Below, piece by piece: positions 34,766-46,735 of a DNA stretch of 64,000 bases (position 1 is its first letter; each line of letters starts with the position of its first letter). Source of the stretch: Arthrinium phaeospermum. Lineage: Eukaryota > Ascomycota > Sordariomycetes > Amphisphaeriales > Apiosporaceae. The notes under the pieces were generated by a model, which had not been told where the DNA came from, did not search any database, and worked only from the letters and a program-made list of their open reading frames with translations. The DNA lies in the NCBI GenBank assembly GCA_006503535.1, contig QYRS01000015.1:124001-188000 (forward strand), read 5' to 3'. Position numbers and translations under genes: made by a program.

Positions 34766-37700
34766 CTATAACTGCAGTCTGTAGGTAGCAACCTCAAAAG
34801 GTCTGAGCTTGATGGAGAAGCTTCCATCCTTATCCAAATCCAGCTCGTCTTCGTCGTCTTCAAGCACATTGGTCTTCCACACCTTCTTGACGTCCCAGGT
34901 GCTCTTGATTGTGCCCCTGCTCTGTCCGCCGAGACTGTCGTAGACGCGGCAGATGACGCTCTGTCCCTTGCGCTTGCGGAATTCACCACGCGAAACACCC
35001 TCATCATCTTCACCACGCTTGACGCAGTCCAGAACAAGCGAAGAATCGCCGGTCAGCTGGACGGGGTGGCTGGACAGCATCGTCTTCATGTCATCGGTTG
35101 CCGGAGCAGAATACACCTTCAAGGGATTGTTGAAGTTGTGGCCGGCACGGACCGTTGTGGCACCAAGGATCCCTGATGCGGCAAGACTGCCCATTTGATT
35201 GTATGATGGCCCTATCAGCATGAGCATCAGGGGCCTTGGGCGCGCGCAACAAGGACAATCGCATCAAATTGCCACAAGTGGCGAATCCGTACTTGCTGTC
35301 GTTGAGGACGGAAACACCGTATCCGTTCTCCGACAGGTCAGCAAACTTGTGGCAGCATACTTCGAACTTGGCCATATCCCAGGTGGTGTTGTAGTGCGTC
35401 GGCCGTCGTACTATGCCGTATTGTGTTTCGTATGATGCCTCGTTGTTGGTAACGTCGACGGGGAATTCGACCTTGAGGAACTTCATGGTTCATGCCAGTC
35501 CACGTCGCAGGTTACATCAACGAATGACTGCTGTCCCTTGAAGGCGGCACTCAAGCTGAGTATTGTCTTCATGGAACTGTTCTCGCTGATCTTCGTCTCC
35601 GTGATGACACCTACGCGGTGCTCTTTATCTTCGTAGATTCTGGTCGGTCCGCAGGTAAGCTCCTTTCGGCTGTCGAGATGGTATACCTCGACATCCCATG
35701 CTTGCCAATACAGGGGTTTGTCGTCGAAAATGACAAATTGGTTCGCCTTGCCGCCCTTGGCTATAACCTCACGGCATATGTCGACGACCTCCTTGCGGTG
35801 CCACGGAAGCGTGTTAAGGGCAACAGCCTCGCCAACAGTAGTGGGCTTCATCTCAGGAACCTTGAACAGTTTAGAGATTTCTTTGAAGCTCGCCCTTTTT
35901 GGCGACCTCAGCATATAACTGGAATGATGTTAGCATACAGGCACACTTTTATATACGATCGTGATTCTTACCTCGTCGGAATCATCATAACACATCTCAA
36001 TTGAGCTGCCCGGAAGACAGTCATGGAACTGGCAAAGAAGGATCGCTTCCCACATCTCATCAAAGTCCTTCTTGGGATACTGGTAGGACTTGTCCTTCAA
36101 GGATGCAATGGTGGCCAGAAGCTCAAGGTCCTTCATCAAGACTTCCGAGCGGCGGTTGTTGAGCTTGTTGTTGGCCTGGGTCGTATAGGTGCCACGATGA
36201 AGCTCAAAATACAGTTCTCCATACCATGTGACCAACGAGGTCCCTTCTCCTCGAGTTTGTCGAAGAACTGATCGACCGTGTTGCCCAAATGGACACGGGG
36301 TACAGACCAACCTCGTCACTGATACCGCGGCACCGGCGAAGCTTCTCAATGTGCTGCCAAGTCGGGCCACCGCCGCCATCTCCCTTTCCGAAGACGAGCA
36401 GTGAGGTGTGGTCTTGGTCCATGGACTTGTGCTGAGTGACACTACGTTTGACATCACCGAAGTGAGCCTCCGCGGTGTAAGTCTCAGAAGGAGGCATGTG
36501 GCAGATGACCTGGCTGCCGTCCAGTGCCACCCAATTGAAGGTAGTGTGGGGGAATTATTGATATTATTCCAGCTGAGCTTTTGGGTGAGGAAACGGTTCA
36601 TGCCGGCCAAACGCAGAGCTGAGGCAGCTGGCTCGAGTATCCAAATGTGTCGGGAAGCCAGAAAGTCTTGCAGCGCTCGCCAAAGTGACTTTCAAAGAAG
36701 CGTTGACCGTAGAGAAACTGACGCACGAGGGACTCGCCACTGGGCATGTTGGTGTCGTGCTCAACCAGCTGCCGCCGGGGATGGAATTTCCCCTCCTTCA
36801 CCTTGTGCTTGACGCGATCAAAGACGTATGGGTAGTATTTCTCCAGCCACTGGTACTGCTGCGCCTGCGAGCAGGCAAAGTTGAGCTCAGGGTAGCGTTC
36901 CATCAGGTCGCACTGGTTCGACCAAGATCGAGCAACCTTGCGCTTGGTCTCGGCCAAGGCCACAACCAGCAAGTGTCGATATGGCAGTGACCAATACCAA
37001 AGACCTGAGGCTCCGTGCCACATAAACCTTGGACGAGTCAATGTTGGCGCAATGTAGTCCTGGGCAATCTTGCGACATTCCTTGATGGACTCCTTGTCAC
37101 CGAGCCGATAGTTCTCGATGATAGCAGTGGCAACATTCAGGGCCTTGTGCTGCTGCCACGAATCCTCGGGGAACTCTCTAGCGGCGTCACCGATGATCCA
37201 GGTGTCGATCCAGAGCTGACGGGCGTCCATGTTGACGGCACAGATGTCGGCCTTCACTAGCTGAAACTGCTTGTTTGGGTCAGGAGGCTGAACTATCACC
37301 TCCAGGGGCGTTGCCGAACATGGCATTGCAGGCCATCTCAATGTAGAAAGTGTGCTCCTTGCCATCACGGAAAGATTTGGGGAGAATCCATTCGACGCGC
37401 TCTCCCCCGCCGGTCAGGCCTTGTAAGGGCTTGCCGTCGGCAGTCCACACCATGCCCTCATTGCCGGCATCCCACTGGAACTCCAAATGCTCCTTCTCGC
37501 ACAGGTCGGAAGGTATCTTGACGACAATCTTGAACCAGTGGGTGGCCCAGGATGGACCAAAGCTCTCGCCCACGTGTGTAGACTTGAAGTCGCCCCTCCA
37601 TAGCCTCTGCGAACGTAGGGCGGGACAAATCCGGAGCAGCCCAGGTCCAAAGCTTGACATGGGGTGGCCGAAGCGACGCCTCGTACATGGCCAAGAGGTT

Positions 37701-37860
37701 CTGCTTCTCCCATTGTCCGGTGCTGTAGAACTGCGTGATTCTCTTTGTAAATGTTGCTGATCCGCTTGCCGACCGGACCAGCGGCCTGCATGGGATAGTT
37801 GGCAACAGAGGCCGTGGCCTTCTTGGGCTGCGTGCGTTCACCGCCCAGGTCGTGGTTCGT
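34766..37860 (-). CDS. AMS1: AMS1-type alpha-mannosidase (GH38), frame broken at many points
   Basis: Conserved segments follow each other in the right order on the minus strand but in changing frames. They are: [23 protein letters not shown], the [13 protein letters not shown] carbohydrate-binding N-part, the GH38 core with [15 protein letters not shown] (the catalytic Asp is in PDTFGY), [21 protein letters not shown], and the mannosidase C-terminal domains ending EVATYRLQL. An intron is likely near 35966-35917 (between DDSDE and LYAEVAKKG). I count at least eight single-base breaks: near 37735, 37600, 37310, 36770, 36605, 36545, 36290 and 35210, with others likely. The initiator Met is not resolved near 37860. 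The family hydrolyses free cytosolic and vacuolar oligomannosides and in yeast reaches the vacuole by the Cvt route. The gene is either a recent pseudogene or, given the neighbours, poorly sequenced. Confidence 0.8.
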
Positions 37861-39313
37861 AGGCCGAGGATGGACGAGAGAAGGTCGCGAGGTTTGTTCG
37901 AGTGGTCACTTGGTATGCGTCAGGTCAGTCGTCCAACTGAGCTAGCTCCTAACATGCGAGCCGGTATTATGTAGGTAGATGCAAAGACGGGAAAACATGT
38001 AGCATGGAGGAGAAGGTGCCGAAGTTTGCAGGAATCAAGAGAAGGGATGGACCCAAGAAGCTCCAAACATGGGGCGATTGATTGGCCCGGAAGCTGCCCA
38101 CGAGGAGCTCGAGGTGTGCTGATATCAGGCGAAGGGGGAGCGGGGGGGGAAGCTCTCGGTGTGTGGTACGCACTCACGCACTGCTCAGTGCCACACACCC
38201 ACAGTGAAACAACCAGGCCAAAACGGGTGCGGGGGAGGATCTAGTGATGCAGTGCAAGGTCCCAGCCCACCCCAACCTGTCCCACCACCCCCTACTGTAC
38301 CCTGCTCAGCAGGTAGCATATAGCTTAGTGCATTTGCGGGGAAGCGCTACAGTAGGCTGCCGTTCGGCAATCGGAAAATGCCATCATCAATAGAAGACGA
38401 AAATGTCGTGAGAAGACCTACCACATGGCGAAACCTGGAATGGATTTCTGCTCTACTCTGGACGTGTTGAATTTGTTTTCTTGTGTTTCTGTATACAAGT
38501 AATACATGTATAGAGCTGCAGGCAAGTCGAGTACGTTGCTGCAGGTTGAAGTTCGGAGGTAAAAGAATGAAAGACAGGAGAGATCAGCATTCGGAACAGC
38601 AGAGAAATGCTGCCCGTGTAAGAAGTATTCGGTAAGCAAGTTACTTCGCAGGATGCAGCAGAAACTTGACAGATTGTTGGATGGTGCATCAGGCGTTGAA
38701 GGCGAGCAAGACCTTGATTGTTGGGTCATACAGCTCATACGAAACCACGCCCTAATTGTGCTGTCACTGACCGCGACCATGTCCAGCCTCCTTCCTACTC
38801 CTAGCTTTTTGGCAAGCGCAACACTCCCTGTCACGCCATGGACGACAATCAAATAAGCAAACCATGACAAGAGCGACCAGCGTAGGAGCTTCTTGAGCTT
38901 GATTGTTTCTGCCGCCCAGGTCCGTCTGGTTGGAGCAAATGGCCTGAGAAGTGACCTGTCTGTACAAGTTGCAGCATATCGATATTTACAGGTAGTTTAT
39001 TCTCTACAGTCCTATAAAAAAAAAGACTCTCCGAGAATCCGTAGTCTCGTTTCAGTGGTGGCGTTGCCTGTCATGTTCCTCTAACAGCTCCTTTCTGTCA
39101 TAACCAGGTCGCCAAAGACCGAGGCAAACCAGATAAACCAAATTACAAACTATTCAGGTGAAGGCCGTGGTATCATTGCGAGAAGCAAAAGGAGAAGGAC
39201 AGCCCTTGGTGCACCGCTGGCATGCAAGAACAATCCATGCAGGAATAATACAGCAACAGGGGCCGCAACGCCCTGACTTTATGTACAGCTCGCGCTCCGA
39301 TATAGCAACGAGA
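37861..39313. other. Intergenic between mannosidase and CLIP-like gene
   Basis: Includes the mannosidase promoter (G/C-rich 38110-38160) and the 3' UTR of the CLIP-like gene. No credible gene seen. Confidence 0.5.
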
Positions 39314-41593
39314 CTAGAAGGCGTCCTCCAAGGGGCAGTCGATGCTCTCGTGTCCGTCACGTTCGCAAAGAGCACACCATTTCTCGAGGTCAACAACACC
39401 GCTGCTCTTGCCAGCCAATGGCCCGGAATCGGTAGGATTGGGCAGGATGCTGACATTAGCCGGCGGGGGGTTCGTTGCTGGCGTTGACTTCGCTGCGTCA
39501 AAGGCCGCGGGACAAACTCGCCCTCAGCATTTGGCACCTGAAGGTGGCTAGGCTCTTCTCGGTCCGCATCTTTTCCCGTCTTTGCTGACTTGGGACTTCC
39601 CTGGCTCTGATTCTGGGTCTGTTGAGGCCCGAACATGTTGGAGCACGTCAGGATCGCCCTCATTTGGCACCTGAAGGTGGCTAGGCTCTTCTCGGTCCGC
39701 ATCTTTTCCCGTCTTTGCTGACTTGGGACTTCCCTGGCTCTGATTCTGGGTCTGTTGAGGCCCGAACATGTTGGAGCACGTCAGGATGTCATGGCCTGCT
39801 GTCTCGCAGATTTCGCACCAGAGAGTACTACTCTCCGTCACAGACGAGTATGCGTCGCTCTCAGGCATGGTCTCGAGGGTGCGCCCACGCTTATGATCGG
39901 GGGAGCGCGTGTCTCGTGCAGGTACGACTGTCGCCTTGGAGTCACGATACGAGGACCGTCATCTGCGCTGCGAATGGTCATCTGGCTAGCCCGCTGGGTC
40001 GAAGCACTCCCCCGGCGCAAAGTCTCGAGTTCGTGCTCGAGTTCCTCCTCACGGTTGTTCTTCGTCTCCACAGCACCACGGAGCTCGTTCACCTCGCGTT
40101 CGAGCTTTTCCTTGGCTATCCTGGTCTCGATCGAGCCAGGACGGGAGTTGTCGAAGGACTGGGCCCGTTGGGGCATAGTTGGGGTCTTGTCTGGTGAATC
40201 GTTGCCAGGCAATGAGTCTCGACTCAGGGAATGGTGATGGCTTTGAGACCTCTAATCTCATCTTCCTTCTTCTCCAATTCCTTGGACAAAGACAGCGTGT
40301 CTGGGCCATCGGCACCACCGTTTCGTGGTGGCCGATGCTTTCTCGCGTTCTCGTCGAAGCTCTGTGCGTGTTCGTTCCACCTCACCACGCAAGAATTCCA
40401 CTTCACCGCGTGCCTCGGCTTCTCCACGACGAGTCCTCTAAGCCCTCCTCCAGCTCTTGGACAAGCTCCTCAAGCTGCTTCAGCTGGCGTGCCACGCTAT
40501 CGACATCTTCTCCTCGCTCCTGCATTTCGTGGATCTCCTGTTCCAGTTCACGGATCCTGGCATCGTAGACCCGTTGGGTCTCCGTGCTAGCCATCTCCAG
40601 GGTGTCAATGGTACTGCGGAAGTCGGCACGATGTGCATCGAACTCTGCGGTCGATCGTCCAGCTGTGATCTCAAGCGCTCAATCTCCTCCTCGTTCGCGG
40701 CAGCAGCACGTGACGCCGGGCGCATCTTCAAGCTCGACATAGACCCTATGCTCCCATTGTTCATCGGCCGGCCAACGGGTGTTTGACGACCAACAGGCGT
40801 CTGACGACCAAGGGGTGTGGCTTCGTCCTCCCCGCCAAATAGTGACGATGCCTGACCCATGGCAGATGCGCTCCGAGAGGCTATACTTGGCTTTCGTTCC
40901 ACTCTCTTGTTGGGATCCCCGGTCGTCCCACGCACGCTTGCCGAGAACTTGCCGATAGAGGGCGTGCCATAACGGGAAGGAACAGGTGTTTTCGGCGGTG
41001 CGGGTGCGGCGAAACCCTGACGTGGGGCAGGACTGACCTGCAGTCTGCGAACGGGAGATTCGGGTCTCGCTAATGAAGTCCTGGGTCCTGCCCGCCGGGC
41101 TAGGGACTCTTCCTGGCCCTACTGACTGACTAAACTTCGGCACCGAGGGCGTGGGCGGCGTGAAGTTGGTGGAATTCTGGCTAGATACTCGTAATGCAGC
41201 AAGCGACGAGTTGCCCGACGGGGTCAGGGGGTAAGATGATCCTGCACTTTCGCGTCGGAATAGTTTTGAAATGGGGACAAATATGCCGGCGCCGGGGTCA
41301 GAGTCGTGAAGTACGATACCCTATAATTACAATCACAAGTTAGTACCTGGTGAATACGGAGCGCATGCGATGGTGGCGGAAGGGCGTGCTCACCCATCAA
41401 CGTCGCCGTTGTTCTTTCCGCGTGCAGCATAGTCCGCGTGCAGCTCCACGCCGGCAAAGATCCCCTTGCGCCCAGCAACCGAGCCAACAAAACGGACAGT
41501 GCCGTGCATGCTACCGGGGACGTCGACGGCATCGCCGACGGCTATATCGTGGTCCGAGGCACTGGCGCCTTTCGCCGGTGTGGCGGGCGCCAT
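39314..41593 (-). CDS. CAP-Gly microtubule plus-end protein (CLIP-170/Tip1/Bik1 type), several frame breaks
   Basis: Exon 1 is 41593..41394, then an intron at 41393-41321. The CAP-Gly domain occupies about residues 18-90, with signature GKNNGDVDG split by the intron and followed by VSYFTTLTP. A switch at a C4 run near 41300 is needed to read GAGIFVPISKLFRR. Next come a Ser/Pro-rich basic linker (SVPKFSQSVGPGRVPSPAGR) and a long coiled coil (EIERLRSQL, VRIRELEQEIHEMQERG-like heptads). Two CCHC-type zinc knuckles follow: WCEICETAGHDILTC near 39840-39785 and WCALCERDGHESIDC near 39365-39325. The gene ends LEDAF at the stop 39314-39316. These parts are the standard CLIP-170 order. The protein tracks growing microtubule ends and links them to dynein and cortex. 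At least four one-base breaks are present, plus a 133-bp tandem duplication between the knuckles. Confidence 0.85.
39528..39787. repeat. 133-bp tandem direct duplication inside the CLIP-like gene
   Basis: The block starting CATTTGGCACCTGAAGGTGG at 39528 recurs at 39661. The copies are essentially identical for about 127 bases, ending TCAGGAT near 39654 and 39787. The 133-base period is not a multiple of three, so it shifts frame. It covers the coding sequence just after the first zinc knuckle. Confidence 0.9.
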
Positions 41594-44481
41594 TCTGCGT
41601 GGAGATGAAGGAGGATGGAGGTTGTTGTTGGTGTTGTTGTTGCGGTGATCGAAGTCGCTATTTAGGACACTATGTATGGCGTAGCTCTCGCTGTCGTCGG
41701 GGATAGCTGCTAAAGACCCGGGGGTCAGGGCTGCAAAGGAAGCTTTGCGCGCAAGAGTACCCGCGCCGGGACCCAGTCGCTGATGAGCGGCGTAGAGCGA
41801 ATTTAGGTTGGGGGTGGACGCTGTGCCAATTCCCGTCTTTTTGCTGCTTCGCGATAGTCCTTTCGGTCTCGATTGTGGTGTAGGTAAGGAGTAGTTGGTG
41901 CCGCCATTGAGGCCATGGTGGGCGATTTGTTAATTTCTTGTCTTTTTTTCTTCTTCTTTTTTGCTTTTCTTGTTTTCTCTCTTCGTCTTCTCCTTCCAAC
42001 TGGTTCCCGCAGTGTCTGTTTTGTTTTCTTTCAATCCCAGCCAATCCACTGGGCTCCCACCGCTACAATGGGGCCTTTGGGCCTGCAGCAGCTAAACTAA
42101 CGAGTAGCCCGGGTTTAGGTCGACGGATAGGCGGGCTGGGGGCCAACTGGGGGTGCGACCCTAGAGTAAATAGTGCTTGTAGGTTTGTCGCTAATAATGG
42201 CCACTAACTTCCAAATGTACTGATAAGCGAGAGCCTAGCTCTACCTGCCAAAGCTGGTTTTAGCAAGGGATCGGGTCGATTCAAGAGCAACGGGCGCAAG
42301 TGCTGTAGGTAGGTGTGCCTGTAGATGGAAAGCTAGGGCAGTGCTAAGCCGTGTAGGAGGTAGGCATGTACCCGGGCCTGGGGGTTTAGGCTTGGTAACG
42401 GAGTCGGTGGCCCCAAGGAACACCGAATTCGATAGAGTAACAGAGCAGCTACCAGATCTGATGGCGCAATAGGAGTTCCGGCATGCCGAGGAGGCCCCTG
42501 GACGTGGTGAAAGAGAGTTATCGAAGTCCTGATGCCGCTGTAACCTAGGTAGAAGTAAAGTAGGGCGGGCAGTCTGCTCTGGTCGGCGGATTTCGGTGCA
42601 AGATTGGGAGACGTAGCGGGGACATGGGAAGGTTGGACGTAGCAACCAACGAGAGCCTGGACGGGCAACGGGGGTTATGACATATGTCTTTTTCCCTCTG
42701 CAATTACAAATCCAGATAGAATGCCACCCACACCAGGTAAGGCAGGAAGAACAAGAGAATCCAATGCCCAACACACCTGAGCTGCCCACACCACCTGAGC
42801 TGCGACCCTAGAAACTGCCCGTGCCGCGGTGATGTGTCGTGGGTTGTGGACTTCTTGAATGGGTGCGGTACTTGGGCCTGGGATCAGGGGCTGACCGTCA
42901 AGGTCTAAAGCCGGGTATTGGAAGGAAAGCTAGTAATGAGGGAACACCCGAGCAACCGGTTGCTGTGGTCCGTGATGCGCAGCGGTCTGTGGTCGAGACG
43001 TTCCAGGTTGGTGCACTGCAGAGTCTCAGAGCTTTTTTACTTTCTCCTTCTCTCTCTCTCTCTCGCTCTCTTTTTCTTGCGCTGAAAAGAGGAGAATGGA
43101 AAGTCAAAGGTGACGATGGCTTTAGCCTCCAGGCGTCCTTTAAAGGAGAACGGCAGAGGCAGAGCTTGGTGCGTTATAATTACTTATCAGTTGGATTTCA
43201 TGTGCCGTACTTGTAGGTCTACTTGGCTAGTCGGGTCTCAGCGCCTCATGGGGTACATATGTATGTACATACATTGATTGACATACTACTAGCTTTCGTG
43301 GTTGTCACCGCTACAACGGGCCATAAGTCGACATGTCAAAGAGCCGACCTGGCTAATCGCAACAGAGTCTCACAATCCGGGCTATGTTTCTCCCCTGCGG
43401 AACGAATCCCCTCACTCCAAGTATTCCCCGATGATACTGTCTAAAATTGCAATATCCGTGGGTGCTGCATGTAGCAGCTGCAGGTTACAGACGCAATGGT
43501 GACGAACTGGTCCGACGGGCCAGCCCTATTGGCTGTTCAGGAGCCTACTGGTTATCTTGGAGCAGATGCCGGGAGACGGTCGCGCAGCCATCGGCACGCT
43601 ATTGGACCGCAGCCGCAGGTTTGTTTACCTCCAAGGTTGCTAGCGTAGCCTTCATACCGACAAGAGCGGGAAACGGTGACTTCATGAAGAAACGCTTTTT
43701 CGACTGGCATCGTGAGAGTCCATCCCGCCCGTTGCAAGTAGACAGGGGACAGCTGACAGACAGAAGTCTTTTTGGCCATCAACTGCTACAAGTAGGTAGG
43801 TAGAAGGCGTTGCATCACTGGCTTCTGCCGAAGAAGCCAGTGCTGAGTGCTCACATTGCACTTTCAATTTCGCCAGGGCTGAACACAGCACCCGTGCCAA
43901 TTAAGCATTCAGGGCAAAACTGTCTATCCTTGCTAGCCGCCAATGTCTGGATGATCACTGATCAATCTTGTAAGTACGTGCAGTAGTTCTCTCCACCTGT
44001 TCCTGGGTAACCCCAGCTCTCTCTCATGTGCGTAGAGACAAGAGCTCGAAGAGCCTACGTACGCGAATGTACGTCTACATTTGAATCGACATGTACGAAG
44101 GGGCAACATGCCCTTCGGGACGGTGTGCGAAAGGCTGGACAATTCCAACCTGTAATTATACTTGGCCTTTATTAAGGGTAATCAAACAAAGAGCATGTAC
44201 ATCTTCCGAAACTACTCCGATAATACTCCTAACCCAAGACCAAGAGGATATTGCAGATGAAATTAATCACTCACAGAATCTGTTGTATATATGAATACGA
44301 TCATTCTTTTCCGAAGAGCTCCATCCTTTCGAGATTTGCAACCATTGACGGCTGGCAGGTCTTTACCAGGGGGGAAGGGGATGGAGAGGCCTTGGATCCG
44401 CCATCGACTCTAGAGTCTTATGCAGCTAGTGATGACATAGCCTATACCAGAATAAACCACATACAGCTCATCAAACATCGG
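41594..44481. other. Intergenic, gene-free stretch
   Basis: About 2.9 kb with no supported exon. Contents: CT-rich CLIP-gene leader (41940-42010), TAGGTAGG motifs near 42305, 42545 and 43793, and a CT microsatellite at 43050-43072. Confidence 0.5.
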
Positions 44482-44587
44482 GGCGCTTTGGCGGAGTGGT
44501 TAACGCGATGCCCTGCTATATGCTCTCATGAGATATACAGGTTAGGCATTTCCCTCGGGAGCGCAGGTTCGAATCCTGCAGGCGTCG
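44482..44587 (+). tRNA. tRNA-Ser(GCT) with 25-nt intron
   Basis: Acceptor stem GGCGCTT pairs with AGGCGTC (44580-44586, one G-T and one T-G pair), and the discriminator is G (44587) as in serine tRNAs. D-stem is GCG/CGC around GAGTGGTTAA. The anticodon stem ATGCC (44508-44512) pairs with GGCAT (44545-44549). Loop CTGCTA places anticodon GCT at 44515-44517. The intron 44519-44543 follows position 37, the canonical site. A long variable arm (CCC-TC-GGG) marks a class II tRNA. The T-arm is GCAGG-TTCGAAT-CCTGC. It serves AGC/AGU codons. Confidence 0.93.
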
Positions 44588-44593
44588 TTTTTT
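44588..44593 (+). terminator. RNA polymerase III terminator (T6)
   Basis: A run of six T directly follows the tRNA discriminator base, the usual Pol III stop signal. Confidence 0.85.
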
Positions 44594-46472
44594 GCCTATC
44601 ATGGTACTTTTTGTCATTATTTTTTTTGGCTGTCAACCTGTCTGCAAGCTTCTTCCTTTGAATGCATACCTCCTAGCCACTCATAAAGGTGGGAGTTCTG
44701 TCACATTTCATCTGGGTGTAGGAAAGTCCATATACTCGATACGATTGGCTTTGCCTTAGTGATATCAGAACGTTGATGTGTCGTGCCATAACCATAGTAC
44801 CCAACCTGTAGGCATGTAGCTGTTGTTCTCTACGAGTGCAATGCCATGTCGTGTGGTTTGCCAGAGTCACCATTAGTATGACGGTTGCTTCTCACACTTT
44901 GGGAATGAGTATATCGTCGTCGTCGTCGTTTCTCGGTTGAGGCCGCATGATAGAACGCGCATGAGTGCCTGCATCAATCGAATGGGATATGTGACGATCT
45001 CGCAACACCGAGAAGAGGGTGAAGCAAAAGCAGAAGAAGCCTTGCATCAACACGCGAATGAAGCAACGGCGCTTCTCCCCACCTCTTTTTGGGTTTCCGA
45101 ATTAAGGGATGTGTTCCAATACCTGGCTAATTTCAGCGATGGCGTGACGGCGTGAGGAATCTCCGAGTTACAGCCCGTCCCGTCCCACCAAAAGCGAGGC
45201 AGCCCACGACGATGGGGACCTGCGAATGAGACGGCGGCGCAGACCAAGTTGGAAAGTGAAGATGGGCAAGGCTTCCCAAATTTCGAAAATGCATGATCTG
45301 CAATGCTTCTGCAGATGAAAAAGACGTGATGTGCACAGACAGATGAGCCGACCGAAGGGTTCTGCGAAGGGGGTCCGACTGGCCGGGACGGGATTGTGGA
45401 GCCGCCGATTGCCTTGGAGCCAAGCGTCCGATGGGTGGCCAGTATTGCCTGTCATTAGGTAGCCTGTCGGTCATTCTACTACCTAGGTAGGTGCTGTACG
45501 GCCTGGCCCTCGAGAGACCGTTAGTAGAGAGGGTCTTGCCGAGAAAAGACACACCACATGGCACACGAACAAGGCCACTACCTACGTCACACAGGCGTGT
45601 GGTGCCTGCGCCTTCCGACCCTTCAAAGGCACGTCAAGGGATGGGAGTCTGGCTGTCTGGTACATAGTCTGGGAGGGTGCGAATGGGAGGGTGCTCTCTT
45701 ATAGCGGGCCAAGTTGAGCATCGTATGATTGTCAGGCCACTTTGGCAAATGGGCCCCACTCTCACGATCCGGCCAGCCTGTGGGACAGAAATGCCCAGAA
45801 AAATGCCCGCTCGAGGGTTCGTCTGTTGACGAACGAAGAAGAAAAAAACACAGCTGCAAGGCTGTCCCAGGGTCTCCCAAGGATCCAGATGTGCTGGGTA
45901 TATTAGTCAAGACAGGGCAGGCCGGTACTGGCTCCCGATGACGGGCGAGCAATAACCGAGGCCTTGGGTTGGCCCGGGGTGCCTGGTGGCCCATGATGCG
46001 AGGATGCCTCTGCGACCTGTCTGGCTCGTGGGGATTTGTTCCATTTACCACGTTGGTTAGTTGGGCACACGCGACATCTTCCTTGACCTTCTTCCAATCC
46101 AGCCCGAAGACCCACCCAAAGCCCATTGAAGAAGCGCCGACAATGGCGAAGGGCCTTCTCTCTCGGTGTTTCATTGTACTTGTGCCGGCGAGCTCATGTG
46201 ATCTCCCCCCCAAGAAGTCCCTTTTAAAAACATTCTTCTTCCTTCGTCCCATCTCGAAATCGTCGACTTGTAATATACTACCACTACTCTCTTTTGTCGG
46301 TGATTTTTTCTTTAACATCCATTCCTGCCCATCCCATAGCATCGCTCCATCTGCTGCCATTCCCACACCAACTCAAGTGTCTCTCTCTCTCTCTCACCTT
46401 CTCACCCTCCCACATACACGCCCCGAGTTCCTCCTTTTTCACCTTTTTCCCCCCAAACCCCCAACAGCAACC
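44594..46472. other. Intergenic
   Basis: No supported gene. The long minus-strand open frame at 45623-46366 is antisense to the CT-rich promoter/leader of the small gene at 46473 and has no recognisable domain. ACCTAGGTAGGT lies near 45480. A CT tract is at 46380-46398. Confidence 0.5.
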
Positions 46473-46735
46473 ATGGTCTTTCTGACACGTCTGGTCTCCA
46501 TGACCAACTTTGCTGTGGCTTCGTCGGCTCTGGGTTTCCAAGTTTTGTCTTGTACCCTTGGCACATCACCCTCGACGAGTCGTTTGAGGAACTCAAGAAG
46601 GAACACATCAAGGTTCTGGGTGCCGTGTCAGACATTGCGAAGGCGGTAGATCCTGACGAGCGTAAAGGCCTCCAAAAAAGTATCCTATCGCGTATGAGCG
46701 CCATGCCCTTCGCCAAGCCTGAAACCAAGCCATGA
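46473..46735 (+). CDS. Small putative membrane protein, about 87 aa (one homopolymer frame break)
   Basis: The ATG at 46473 has a good context (AACCATGG) after a CT-rich leader. The N-terminus (MVFLTRLVSMTNFAVASSALG) forms one hydrophobic segment. The second half, in another frame, reads YPWHITLDESFEELKKEH and continues to the stop at 46733-46735. The switch falls at the T4 run 46543-46546; one extra T joins the two parts into a continuous protein. The result is a short N-terminal membrane anchor plus a Lys/Glu-rich helical tail, a common layout for small fungal mitochondrial or ER proteins. I do not recognise the family. Confidence 0.55.

Noticed and set aside
45623..46366. 247-codon minus-strand open frame
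   Set aside because: Low-complexity, no recognisable domain, and it overlaps the CT-rich promoter/leader of the plus-strand gene at 46473.
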